Notes under the pieces: generated by a model
Database searches by the model: none
What the model saw: the letters and a program-made list of their open reading frames with translations, nothing else
Told to the model about the DNA's origin: nothing
Assembly (NCBI GenBank): GCA_041583135.1
Contig: JBFHGJ010000071.1
Span: forward strand, 1-29,207
DNA from: JABSOG01 sp041583135
Lineage (GTDB): Bacteria; Pseudomonadota; Gammaproteobacteria; Enterobacterales; Alteromonadaceae
DNA length: 29,207 nt
Direction: 5' to 3'
Made by a program: the position numbers and the translations under genes
Part shown: positions 17,601 through 25,650 of the stretch, one piece after another
How positions within the stretch are numbered: position 1 is the first letter of the stretch
Layout of the letters: every line of letters begins with the position of its first letter

Positions 17601-20550
17601 GTGGATCGGTGTGATGAACGCGAACCTCTTGGTAATCATCTAGGCCATCGTTATCGGTATCAGTCTTTAACGGATTGGTTGAGTAGCTATCAACTTCTTC
17701 GCCATCGGTGAGACCATCGTCATCACTGTCGGCATCAATTGGCGAAGTCCCCAGTTGATACTCCCTGAGATTGATCAAAGCATCGCTATCGTTATCCAGC
17801 TGCGCATCGGCAGGATCACTCGGGTCAAGGCCATATTCCCGCTCCCAAGTATCCGACATACCATCGCCGTCAGTGTCGTGCACTTCCAATGACACGTGGA
17901 GCAAATAGTTGGCAGATGATGGAATATAACTATCGACATAACGTGACACTTTGATGACATATTCCCCATCTTGAGTAAAGGTGTATTCTAGATAAGAATC
18001 AAGGCCTGAGGTACTGCCACCTTGTCCTCTAGAGGTAGAGCTATCATCATTTCTCGTAAGGTAAACACCATTGGCATCATAAAGACGCAGGTAGCTGTCA
18101 AAAGAACCGCTGCCGCCCGCACCACGGTCAATATCGAAAATCGCTTTCGCAGGAGCACCACGAACGGTAAAGCGGTAGTAATCATATGAGCCATCGCCTG
18201 AACCAATGACTGTCACATGAGGGATACTCTGAGAAGTATTTTGTGTCGCATCGCCAATATCAGGGGAATAGCTCAAATTAAAAAAGCCATCCAAAGATTG
18301 CGCTTGAGCGATGCTGTTGTTCGGTTCACTATCAATGATCTCTACCACCGCTGGATTGGTGCCCTGTTGATACTCCTGTAAATTGGTGCGACCATCGCCA
18401 TCGAGATCTAAAGCACTGTCATCCGCATTTGGATTGAGGCCGTTAAGCGCCTCGAAGCCATCGGGCATCCCGTCGCCATCGGTATCACTACTTAAAGGGT
18501 TGGTGTTGTAGGTATTGACTTCCAAACCGTCAAGCAAGCCATCATTATCGGTGTCGGCAAGCGCGGGGTTGGTATTGTGGATATTGACCTCATCACCATC
18601 ATTAAGACCATCGTCGTCACTATCGGCATCATTTGGAATAGTGCCAAGTTGATATTCTCTGAGGTTAGTTAAACCATCACTGTCACCATCTAGCGCTGCG
18701 TCGGAAGCATCGTTGTAGTTAAGACCATAACGATATTCCCACAAATCCGGCATACCGTCGCCGTCACTATCTCGGGTTGGAATATTGCCACAGTTGACGC
18801 CAACTTGATTGAATGCCGAGGCAACGGCAATAATGTCATAGTTGCGGTCATCTGCCGCATTCATCGCACCACAGGCGCCTTGTTCAAAGTTGGTGCTTGG
18901 CGTCCAATAATTGCGGTTGGCATCGACAAATACATCAAAGGCTTTTCGCACATTCCAGTTTGGCGAATTGGCCAACAGATAAAATGCTCGGTTAAACACG
19001 CCACTTGAGTAGTGAACGTCCATACCGTTGTAGTAATTACTGGCATGTCCAATGGAGCGGCCATCACGGGTTGGATCTTCAAAATAACGCAACGAACCGT
19101 TGCCTTTGAAGATATCAGCGCCGACTAACCAGTCGTTGCTGCCATGTAAGAAATACTCTGCCGCCTCACCGGCCATGTCAGAGAAAGCTTCGTTGATACC
19201 GCCAGATTGACCACTATAAATCAAATCAGAGTTCTGGTCGGTAAAGCCATGGCTCACCTCATGAGAGACCACATCTAAACTCACCAGCGGGTGAAAACGG
19301 CTATAGCCGTCACCAAATGTCATCGACGAGCCATTCCAAAACGCGTTTTCGTAATTGCGACCGTAATGTACACGCATCAACAGCTGAAAGGTCAAAGGCG
19401 CGGTGTTATACCAGTCACGGTACATGTCAAACACTGTACCGCCAAAGAAGTGCGCATCGTTTAGCGGTGAATAGGCACCGTTGATCTCTTTATGGGTGTT
19501 GGTAGGGCAAGTAAATGAAAAAGCCGTTGACCCACTGTAGCCATGGTTTAGGTTAACCGTTTTGACATTACTGTTAACCATAGTACAGGTGCCGTTGCTT
19601 TCGGTCACATTCATGTAGGCTAGGCCATTACTGCCATACTCGTAGCGACCGGTTTTGATGTTACCACCCGGGCCTGAGGCTTGATAATGCTGTAGGTCGT
19701 CGTATTGGAAATAAACCTTTAAGGTTTCAGGGTCAACGAAGTAAACCGGCTTACCGACATCGCCTTCATCAGACTGATAATAAAAACCGGCATTGTAAGT
19801 GAGCATCGCATTGTCGTTATCATCGACGTAAATCACTTGCTGCGCGTATTTGTCGCTGACCTCAACATTTTTGCCGGTCAAGCCTTCGGCTTCGAGTCCT
19901 TGTTCAACAATCTCCTCAAGCACTTCGTCAATGTCTTGAGAACTATCGGCAGAAGCGGGTTCATTGACACCACGCGCCTGTGGGGCGTCCGTTTGCTGCT
20001 GTGCAATCAGCTGATCTAAGTGCTCGGCTAAGCCTTGCTCATCGGCATTAAGCTCACGCATCATTTTCAGTCTTTCAAGCTCACTTAGATTGCGCAGATC
20101 CGTCTGCTCAGCACCTTTAGCCGCTGATGCATGTGAGCCTTTGACTTGAGAACTTGTCGGCGCACTGCTGCCTTGATTGATGGCGATCGAGAGATTCTCG
20201 GTAACAGTACCGTTGATTTTGAGCACATTGCCAAAAGCATCACCATGAACCACGACTTGGCGCCCCCAAACAGGGATCCCTTTGTAGAACTGCTGATATC
20301 GGGTATGGGTGAATCGACCTTGGGCAATAGGCTCGCCAACTTGTTTGAACTCAATTTCTTGAGGCACCACCGAGGTATAGCCTTGGTGAGCATTGAGCAA
20401 GCTTTCAACGGCTTTGGCGGTGGCTGATTTTGTCGCCCCTTTGACTGTCTGCGCGTTTAAGTCGGTCGTTTTGAGCGTTATGGTTTGCGCACCAAAGGCG
20501 CAACTACTAGTGGCCAGTAAGGCCAATGGGAATAGAATACGGGAGTTCAT
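14632..20550 (-). CDS. Giant secreted M4-family (thermolysin/vibriolysin-like) metalloprotease with thrombospondin type 3 Ca repeats and PPC domains
   Basis: Predicted extracellular zinc protease, 1,972 aa against roughly 600-800 for ordinary vibriolysins. Signal peptide at residues 1-20 (MNSRILFPLALLATSSCAFG), FTP/PepSY propeptide ~25-290, M4 catalytic domain ~295-585. Zinc ligands are H430 and H434 of HEVSH and E454 of GGINEAFSD; E431 is the general base and H513 of HYSSGV matches thermolysin His231. Then come Asp-rich Ca-binding repeats ~594-735 and a PPC domain ~735-865. Further Ca repeats run ~870-1080. A propeller-like segment rich in LYAAD and LYKIN phrases covers ~1095-1335. A long thrombospondin-type-3 tract with six DAFP(L/K/Y)D repeats of ~36 aa follows (~1345-1790), and a final PPC domain ~1795-1960. 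The end lacks GlyGly-CTERM. Start: ATG with AAGGTG 5 nt upstream. Calcium should stiffen the repeats; the substrate is unknown. Its tandem copy downstream is broken. Confidence 0.93.
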   Translation of the reverse strand: MNSRILFPLALLATSSCAFGAQTITLKTTDLNAQTVKGATKSATAKAVESLLNAHQGYTSVVPQEIEFKQVGEPIAQGRFTHTRYQQFYKGIPVWGRQVVVHGDAFGNVLKINGTVTENLSIAINQGSSAPTSSQVKGSHASAAKGAEQTDLRNLSELERLKMMRELNADEQGLAEHLDQLIAQQQTDAPQARGVNEPASADSSQDIDEVLEEIVEQGLEAEGLTGKNVEVSDKYAQQVIYVDDNDNAMLTYNAGFYYQSDEGDVGKPVYFVDPETLKVYFQYDDLQHYQASGPGGNIKTGRYEYGSNGLAYMNVTESNGTCTMVNSNVKTVNLNHGYSGSTAFSFTCPTNTHKEINGAYSPLNDAHFFGGTVFDMYRDWYNTAPLTFQLLMRVHYGRNYENAFWNGSSMTFGDGYSRFHPLVSLDVVSHEVSHGFTDQNSDLIYSGQSGGINEAFSDMAGEAAEYFLHGSNDWLVGADIFKGNGSLRYFEDPTRDGRSIGHASNYYNGMDVHYSSGVFNRAFYLLANSPNWNVRKAFDVFVDANRNYWTPSTNFEQGACGAMNAADDRNYDIIAVASAFNQVGVNCGNIPTRDSDGDGMPDLWEYRYGLNYNDASDAALDGDSDGLTNLREYQLGTIPNDADSDDDGLNDGDEVNIHNTNPALADTDNDGLLDGLEVNTYNTNPLSSDTDGDGMPDGFEALNGLNPNADDSALDLDGDGRTNLQEYQQGTNPAVVEIIDSEPNNSIAQAQSLDGFFNLSYSPDIGDATQNTSQSIPHVTVIGSGDGSYDYYRFTVRGAPAKAIFDIDRGAGGSGSFDSYLRLYDANGVYLTRNDDSSTSRGQGGSTSGLDSYLEYTFTQDGEYVIKVSRYVDSYIPSSANYLLHVSLEVHDTDGDGMSDTWEREYGLDPSDPADAQLDNDSDALINLREYQLGTSPIDADSDDDGLTDGEEVDSYSTNPLKTDTDNDGLDDYQEVRVHHTDPRDADSDSDGLSDGAEVNTHGTNPNSNDTDSDGLPDKYEIDNGFEPVATDDSHGDPDGDGLINIDEFNVGANPRNADTDGDGLNDGVEVHTHKTSPINSDTDGDAMPDGWEVTAGTNPLVDDAQLDNDWDGWTNLEEYQDQTNPNNAQSLPTAKPEGYSIDGAGNLYRFDLVSKTQTNIGRLNYNGDFEALAFSPTGELYAADDAYQGLFKIDTNTAQATMVGRMQMTWTYQYGMSFDDKGDLYLVGGDSDGQLYKINPENAATVLVGRFDANYVDSLAWAGDKLWAMGSGRNYNSTGIYNIDRDTARSTYVGDIPVYYGAQKGLSVDNSGKLWGLFENGRVFTIDQETLAVNTEFYVNAGFESLAIYEYDIDRDGDGMLNTWERIYGLNEFDASDANSDADKDGLSNLQEFALKTEPNNSDTDGDGFADGRDAFPKDKAEWFDTDKDGIGNNADSDDDNDGIVDTADAFPLDPTEFQDHDYDGIGNNADLDDDGDNVMDHEDAFPLDGSEWLDTDKDGIGNNADSDDDNDGVPDSNDAFPLDDSESLDTDGDGVGNNKDADDDNDGVIDIADAFPYDGSEWVDTDGDGTGNNADSDDDNDGVEDSEDAFPLDDKESLDNDGDGTGNNADTDDDNDGASDARELEVGSNPLVADTDGDGLLDGRELQLGTSPLLFDTDGDDLSDGFEVTYGLDPLKPQNENGKEADTDNDGLTDYDEMVAGTHPNKADTDEDGLSDGAEINVHGTNPLLADSDSDGLNDQQELEVHHTDPLKVDSDDDQMPDNWEVTYNLDPNVDDSLEDADGDTRNNLTEFKEFTHPLVAEVMDSENNELLASAQSVDSAFNLAYSPDIGDMTQNTSEQLPHATVFGRGNGKEDIDVFSFTVSQPASKVILDIDHWGGSDVYYDAYIELVDSDGNVIFANDDADWHQQGQSGSISVTDSYLELTIDKPGTYCVKVSGYTGGFIPDGSKYRLQISVENAQLAPLTNVSGQ

Positions 20551-20689
20551 TTACACCTTCCAATTATCTTACACACTTATGCGTAACTACATAATCCTTC
20601 GTTTTTGCGCCGAACGTTAAAACACACTGCGACGCCCAACTGAAAGTCGGTTACCATCGAACAAGACGATAAAACGAGCGAAATTGTAT

Positions 20690-20708
20690 CGCCATGTATC
20701 ACATGGCG
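20690..20708 (-). terminator. Hairpin downstream of the hybrid sensor gene
   Basis: Perfect 8-bp stem CGCCATGT / ACATGGCG with a 3-nt loop, about 40 nt past the stop at 20749. It could end the copper-chaperone operon transcript, but the following sequence is only mildly U-rich. Confidence 0.45.
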
Positions 20709-20748
20709 CAACAAAAATTTAACTTAAATTTCATCACAGGTTGGAGAT

Positions 20749-23217
20749 TTAATGCTCAGCTTTTCGCAGCGCGGTTATCTGCTGCCATCGAGATTGACAC
20801 CAAGTCGTCATTAAGTAGTCGAATTTTTCCGGATCCAATGGCTTAACCAAGCAGTCATCGACAACCTGGCCAAGGCATTGTTGCTTCTCTTGATCTTCTA
20901 GGTGAGCGGTGAACAAAACCAAAGGCGTCTGTTGATGCATCGGCAATCGACGTATCGCAGCGCAACTCTCAAGGCCATCCATATCGGGCATTTCTTTATC
21001 CATCAGCACGACATCAAACTGTTGTCTACGGCAATGTGCCAAAGCTTCTCTACCACTAAGAGCGGTCACAAGGTTAACCGGTAAATCACGTAACACGATG
21101 GCCAACAATTTGAGGTTGGTCTCATTGTCATCGACAGCCAAGATATCGACTTGTCGCTCACTCAATGTCGATTTTTGCAGCTCTGGTTGAGCCATCATAT
21201 CCGTCACCTTCGGCTTTAAATACGCCATGAAAGCGGAAAACCTGAACGGTTTCTCGGCCAATTGCCAATCCTGCGGTATGGTTTCAATGCCACAGGTGCC
21301 GTCATCGGTCAATATGTAGCCCTGCTTGAGCCGACCAGAACTTGCCACCTGTTTCAGCAGCTCATCGAAGGACAGCTGCCCTTCACCATCGCTTGGCCTA
21401 ATAAAGATGCCGCAACAAAAGCCATGGGCATTGAGCGCACTAAAGACATGCTCTTTGGTCGTACAATGGATCACATCCAGTTCGATATCTTCAAACTGTT
21501 GAATTATCGATTCGCTCCGCTGCATCAGTTGATCAAACAACATTACCCGACAACCGGCCAAACGCACTTGGGTAAATGGCTCGTCAAGGCGATAGCGACA
21601 AGGGAGTGACAGGGTAAACTCGCAACCACGCCCGCTGAGACTTTTAACTTGAAAATGACCCAGCATCGCTTCAATGGTTTTTTTCGCCACCAGCAAATCG
21701 AGTCCGGTCTCCAGCCAGTCATCTTGTGCCAAAGCACCATCGACCTGATCATTGTTGAGCAGCTTGTAACGCTCAACAGATAACCCCGAACTGGTGTCTA
21801 ATATCTGCGCACAAAGTGAATGGGTATGGCCAGACTCATCGGGTTTGGCCAGCGGTAAAACATCAAACGACAATTTGATAAAACCTTGCTCGGTAACACT
21901 AATGGCACTTTGCAACAGTGTCACGACCACCTTTTGCAGCTGTTGAACATCCACCTCAATACTCACAGGCGTGGTCGGTAAGGCGGTAAAAAACTCCAAC
22001 CCTTTCGCTTGAGCCAAAGGTTTGACCAAAGTTGTCAAACTCTCAAGCAATTGCTCAAGGGCGACATAATCTAGATTTGCTCTCCCCTGCCCTTTGACCA
22101 CATCGCTGAGCGCTTTAAGCTCTCCTAAAGTTTGATTTAGCCCATTGAAAGAAGCGCTGATCAGTGGTGCAGGTGCCTGTCCGTCCGCACTGCCTTGTGC
22201 CTCGGTAAAGACGGCTTTTTCAATGGTAGCCAACTGCTGTTGAATGCGCTGATAGCAGACACTATACATTTCCGAGGCAAGTCCGGTACTTTGCTTTTTA
22301 GATTGCTCAAACTGCGCTTTGGTCTGACTGAGAAGCCCTTCTTTGGCCTGTAACTTATCTTGCGTTTGATTGAGCGTCTGCTCAAGCGCGCTGACTTCGA
22401 ACTGCTTCATGGTCAGACGTTTCTCGAAATATCCCACCAAGCGATTAAGCTGCTGTTGCAACAAATTCAGCTCATTGTAACCTTTGACTTCGGGCAACTT
22501 AACATGTTTAAACCCCTTGTTGAGGTTGATTAAGGCATCGACAATCAGCACCAGTTGGCGATTGTAGTGCGCATAGCGATACCGCCACAGCATGGCACCT
22601 AAAAATAACGCCATAATGGTGATGGCAATGACCACCACCAGATTACGATAACTGTCGAGTTCAAAGGCATCGTAATTGAACGTGATCCACAAATATCCGA
22701 CCGGGGCGACCAACTCGCTGTCATTGACTGCCATCGCGTTGAGTTCTGTGGCTTGCGGTGCAACCCTACCCCACAAATGATAGACGCCATCTTGCTTGTA
22801 CAGCGCTTGCTGCGGCAAAACATCAAGGTGAGTATCAATGACTTGCTCATCTAAATTCAGCGCCGTGACCAACTCTTTGTGGCCATCATAGACGACGATA
22901 TTTTCAATGCCGGAACCGGCACTTTGCGCAAAGCGCCAGAGCTGTTGTTTAAGCTCAGCGAAATGCTTATCGAGCAACGCTTGCTCGGTCAATTGGGTGA
23001 CTTGAATCAATAGATGATTGCCGTGATCTTCGAGCTGCTGCTTAACTCGACTTTGCAGCTGGAAATGAAAAAAGCAATAAATGACCACAGCGGTCAATAA
23101 GGTAGGAATAAACAGAAACACCAAAGGCACATGATGAATACTGTGACCTTTGGTGTTTCTAGTTAACCGAGCGCTAACCGATTTGGCTTTAGCGCCGGTA
23201 TTATCATGTGCAGCCAA
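20749..23217 (-). CDS. Membrane hybrid sensor with degenerate histidine-kinase core and intact C-terminal receiver
   Basis: An 822-aa inner-membrane protein built like BarA-type hybrid kinases. TM1 ~30-50, periplasmic sensor ~55-190, TM2 ~191-212, HAMP-like and coiled-coil region ~215-320, kinase-like ATPase region ~395-545, a receiver-like linker ~550-670, and a receiver at ~690-810. The receiver is complete: VDDN, phosphoacceptor D740 in MDKEMPDMDG, T in LFTAH, K in VKPL. The kinase is not. No H-box (HExRTP) is visible where expected (~310-330 reads LASEMYSVCYQRI), and the N-box reads LLQSAISVTEQG without its Asn, although DTSSGLS and SGRGCEF remain as G-box remnants. It may therefore be a pseudokinase that receives phosphate from elsewhere. 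The TTG start at 23217 is six bases after the upstream stop, in the same frame; a GTG at residue 30 is the alternative. Last gene of a four-gene unit. There is no HPt domain. Confidence 0.85.
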   Translation of the reverse strand: MAAHDNTGAKAKSVSARLTRNTKGHSIHHVPLVFLFIPTLLTAVVIYCFFHFQLQSRVKQQLEDHGNHLLIQVTQLTEQALLDKHFAELKQQLWRFAQSAGSGIENIVVYDGHKELVTALNLDEQVIDTHLDVLPQQALYKQDGVYHLWGRVAPQATELNAMAVNDSELVAPVGYLWITFNYDAFELDSYRNLVVVIAITIMALFLGAMLWRYRYAHYNRQLVLIVDALINLNKGFKHVKLPEVKGYNELNLLQQQLNRLVGYFEKRLTMKQFEVSALEQTLNQTQDKLQAKEGLLSQTKAQFEQSKKQSTGLASEMYSVCYQRIQQQLATIEKAVFTEAQGSADGQAPAPLISASFNGLNQTLGELKALSDVVKGQGRANLDYVALEQLLESLTTLVKPLAQAKGLEFFTALPTTPVSIEVDVQQLQKVVVTLLQSAISVTEQGFIKLSFDVLPLAKPDESGHTHSLCAQILDTSSGLSVERYKLLNNDQVDGALAQDDWLETGLDLLVAKKTIEAMLGHFQVKSLSGRGCEFTLSLPCRYRLDEPFTQVRLAGCRVMLFDQLMQRSESIIQQFEDIELDVIHCTTKEHVFSALNAHGFCCGIFIRPSDGEGQLSFDELLKQVASSGRLKQGYILTDDGTCGIETIPQDWQLAEKPFRFSAFMAYLKPKVTDMMAQPELQKSTLSERQVDILAVDDNETNLKLLAIVLRDLPVNLVTALSGREALAHCRRQQFDVVLMDKEMPDMDGLESCAAIRRLPMHQQTPLVLFTAHLEDQEKQQCLGQVVDDCLVKPLDPEKFDYLMTTWCQSRWQQITALRKAEH

Positions 23218-23223
23218 GACGTC

Positions 23224-23994
23224 TTAGAAATGTGCTTCAAGGCCTAAGAATACGCCGTCAAAATCTAAGTTGGTGTCGATATCATCCAAATCATCCAACT
23301 CCAATTTAATCGAGCGATAACCCAGTTGTACGGTCAAATCTATCGCGACATTATCGACAAAAGTGTAGGCTACACCCGCTTCGTAGTCATATAACGTGTG
23401 TCCACCGACAGACAGCATACTACCATCTGCAAACACGCCCAAGCCGGTAAACGGCAAACCAATTTCAACATTACCGTAAAGCATCGGCACGTAGCCGCTA
23501 AAGCTTTCACGGCCATTGATGGTTGGGTCGTTTTGATCGGCTACCGCCAAAGTGCCCTTAACTCTTTTGGCATTGATACCTAGGTCGAGCGTCACCAAGT
23601 CGTTGTCCAACACTTCGTAATAAAAAACATAGTCGGTATTGGTCAAATCGATGTCTGTACCAAGACGAGAATTGACGTTAAAGATCTCACCGCCGAATTC
23701 AAAGGTGCTGTTTAGTAGCGTATCACCAAAAGTCGCCATTTCATTGTGTTTGACTTTGATGTTCGGCACCAACGGTACCGGATGCTCGATGGCAATGTAA
23801 TAGCTGTTTTGAGTTTCGTCTTCAAACGCAAAACTGGCAGAGCTGGTGGAATTACCGTTGACTTGACCATAACTGCCCTTTGCGCCCATATCCCAACCCT
23901 GTACGCCGGCGTACACGCCAAATACCATATCGGCATGAGCGTTAGCGGTTGTCAAACAAGTAGCGACTGCCAGTGCTGCTGTTATTTTTTTCAT
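23224..23994 (-). CDS. TIGR04219 family outer-membrane beta-barrel protein
   Basis: A 256-aa exported protein: signal peptide MKKITAALAVATCLTTANAHA, then a sequence of alternating hydrophobic and polar residues typical of beta-strands, ending in Phe as outer-membrane barrels do. The overall pattern (VFGVYAGVQGWDMGAKGSYG near the start, VFLGLEAHF at the end) fits TIGR04219, a gammaproteobacterial barrel family of unknown role. The ATG has AAGGA upstream. It lies 22 bp after the DUF2333 gene and 6 bp before the hybrid-sensor start, so co-transcription is likely. Its stop TAA is in the same reading frame as the sensor ORF. Confidence 0.88.
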   Translation of the reverse strand: MKKITAALAVATCLTTANAHADMVFGVYAGVQGWDMGAKGSYGQVNGNSTSSASFAFEDETQNSYYIAIEHPVPLVPNIKVKHNEMATFGDTLLNSTFEFGGEIFNVNSRLGTDIDLTNTDYVFYYEVLDNDLVTLDLGINAKRVKGTLAVADQNDPTINGRESFSGYVPMLYGNVEIGLPFTGLGVFADGSMLSVGGHTLYDYEAGVAYTFVDNVAIDLTVQLGYRSIKLELDDLDDIDTNLDFDGVFLGLEAHF

Positions 23995-24016
23995 TAGATA
24001 TTATCCTTTTTTGCCT

Positions 24017-25003
24017 TTAGCCTTTTACTAATAGCGAACGTAAATCTATCAGCGCCGCATTGGCGCGAGACACATAATTGGCCATCACCAACGAATGATT
24101 GGCCAAAAAACCAAATCCACTGCCGTTTAAGATGATCGGACTCCATACTGTCTGCTGTGTCGCTTCGAGTTCGCGGATGATTTGTCTTAAACTAACTGTA
24201 GCATTCTTTTTATCCAATATCCCCTTAAAATCCACCTCGACAGCCTTAAGCAATTGTAATAGCGCCCAGCAACTGCCACGGGTTTCATAGAAAACATCAT
24301 CCAACCGCCACCAGCTGGTTTTGACCTGAGTAGAACCTGACATCACCGTAGAATGTTGCGCCACTTCATCACCCGCCATATCGGTGTTAACTCGGTCTTG
24401 CCCGACGCTGGCGCTAAGCCTTTGCGACAAGCTTCCTAGGCGTTTTTCGACCTTTTTAAGCCAGTCGGCAAGATTGTCGGCACGGGCATAAAACTGCGCA
24501 TCTTGTGCCTGTGGCGAACTCATTTGGGCACGAAAAGCATAAAGAGATTTGATAGCCTTACTATACTCGGCTTCAGCACTGGGCATCATCAATGAGCGGT
24601 GGTCAATATTCAGCGCCGGTACCGCCGTTTTGAAATGGATGTTTTCGACCGATTGTGACTGTGAGCGGGTAAAATCTTCACGCATCGACAATGCCAAATC
24701 GCGTACAACCGTCAACGCGCCCAATTCAAAGGCTGGCATGTTGTCCATCATCACACTGGGCGGCAATACGTCATTCGATAAGAAACCGCCAGATTTGTTC
24801 AACAAGGTTTCCGTCGTATGGATCAGCATAGTCGTGGTGGCATAACCGATAACGGCCTTTTCATTGTATTGTTTGGCATGCTGCTCAGTTAGCTGTTGCA
24901 CATCCGTCACCTCGGGCTCAAACGACCAGTAGACCGCCAAAAGATAAAGCAACACAAAGACAGTAGCAAAACCACTTAATACCCAACGATAGTTAATATT
25001 CAT
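24017..25003 (-). CDS. DUF2333 family inner-membrane-anchored protein
   Basis: A 328-aa protein with one N-terminal transmembrane helix (~9-26, FATVFVLLYLLAVYW) and a mostly helical, soluble remainder expected in the periplasm. Family features I recognise include the conserved YATTTMLIHTTETLLNKSGG and GGFLSNDVLPPSVMMDNMP regions and the WWRLDDVFYETRGSCWALL block near residue 235. DUF2333 has no established function. The start ATG has AAGGATG 4 nt upstream. It follows the PCu(A)C gene by 9 bp and precedes the barrel gene by 22 bp, suggesting a shared envelope role; that link is inference. Confidence 0.88.
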   Translation of the reverse strand: MNINYRWVLSGFATVFVLLYLLAVYWSFEPEVTDVQQLTEQHAKQYNEKAVIGYATTTMLIHTTETLLNKSGGFLSNDVLPPSVMMDNMPAFELGALTVVRDLALSMREDFTRSQSQSVENIHFKTAVPALNIDHRSLMMPSAEAEYSKAIKSLYAFRAQMSSPQAQDAQFYARADNLADWLKKVEKRLGSLSQRLSASVGQDRVNTDMAGDEVAQHSTVMSGSTQVKTSWWRLDDVFYETRGSCWALLQLLKAVEVDFKGILDKKNATVSLRQIIRELEATQQTVWSPIILNGSGFGFLANHSLVMANYVSRANAALIDLRSLLVKG

Positions 25004-25012
25004 AAAACATCC

Positions 25013-25477
25013 TTAATGATGGGCGTGCTCAGACTGCTGATGCATATCGAGCACCGAAACCACTTTACCGCTGAGTGTCAAAGCCTGTTGATTGCTCAGC
25101 CGTAAGGTTAATTGATAGGACATGCCTTTTTTGATAGGTTTTTTGCCAGCAAAAATCATCAAATGATAACCGCCAGGTGCGAACGTCAAGCGGTAGTGAG
25201 GTTTCACCACCAAAGGCTTTTCGACCTTTTGCATTTTCATCATGCCATTGGCTGAAATATGCTCATGGATCTCAACTCTATCGGATAAAGTCAACTCGGC
25301 ACTTTCTAGGGCAATGGTTTGGTCGGTATGATTGATTAGGGTGAAATATCCGGCGGTACTTTTGCTGCCCGGCAGCATCTCCCTGACAACAACGTCTTCA
25401 ACCATCACTTCGGCAAAGGCATTTCCGACAGGCAACAGTAACCATAACGAAGCAACTAAGGTGATCAGGCTTTTCAT
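25013..25477 (-). CDS. PCu(A)C family periplasmic copper chaperone
   Basis: A 154-aa exported protein of the DUF461/PCu(A)C family, which binds Cu(I) in the periplasm and delivers it to the CuA or CuB site of cytochrome c oxidase. Signal peptide ~1-22 (MKSLITLVASLWLLLPVGNA). The Cu(I) ligands are visible: H71, M82, H105 and M107, i.e. H-x10-M-x22-H-x-M, close to the family motif. Extra His and Met residues occur at the C-terminus (MHQQSEHAHH) and may add metal capacity. ATG at 25477 with GAGAGA upstream. First gene of the four-gene unit; a good promoter lies just upstream. A SCO1-type partner is not adjacent. Confidence 0.93.
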   Translation of the reverse strand: MKSLITLVASLWLLLPVGNAFAEVMVEDVVVREMLPGSKSTAGYFTLINHTDQTIALESAELTLSDRVEIHEHISANGMMKMQKVEKPLVVKPHYRLTFAPGGYHLMIFAGKKPIKKGMSYQLTLRLSNQQALTLSGKVVSVLDMHQQSEHAHH

Positions 25478-25511
25478 AAAAGTCTCTCATTTACAGGGCT
25501 TTATTGCTGGC

Positions 25512-25539
25512 ATTATAGTGAGTTATTTCACTTTGACCA
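25512..25539 (-). promoter_or_regulatory. Sigma-70-type promoter of the copper-chaperone operon
   Basis: On the minus strand TGGTCA (25539-25534) is followed after 16 nt by a perfect TATAAT (25517-25512), placing the start near 25505 and a ~28-nt leader before the ATG at 25477. The -35 matches consensus at 4 of 6 positions. No copper-operator palindrome was seen around it. Confidence 0.65.
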
Positions 25540-25614
25540 GTGTCCAAAGGTATCAAGTCTAGCAATAAAGTCTGGGATTGGCCGAAAGATAAAGAAAAAG
25601 CAAGCGATAAAATA

Positions 25615-25650
25615 AAGGTAATGCCCTGACAACGGTTACGGCATTACCTT
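25615..25650 (-). terminator. Intrinsic terminator of the psp operon
   Basis: Perfect 11-bp stem AAGGTAATGCC / GGCATTACCTT with a 14-nt loop; on the minus strand it is followed by TTATTTTATC, a U-rich tail. It lies 158 bp past the stop of the last psp-region gene and just ahead of the copper-operon promoter. Confidence 0.75.
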
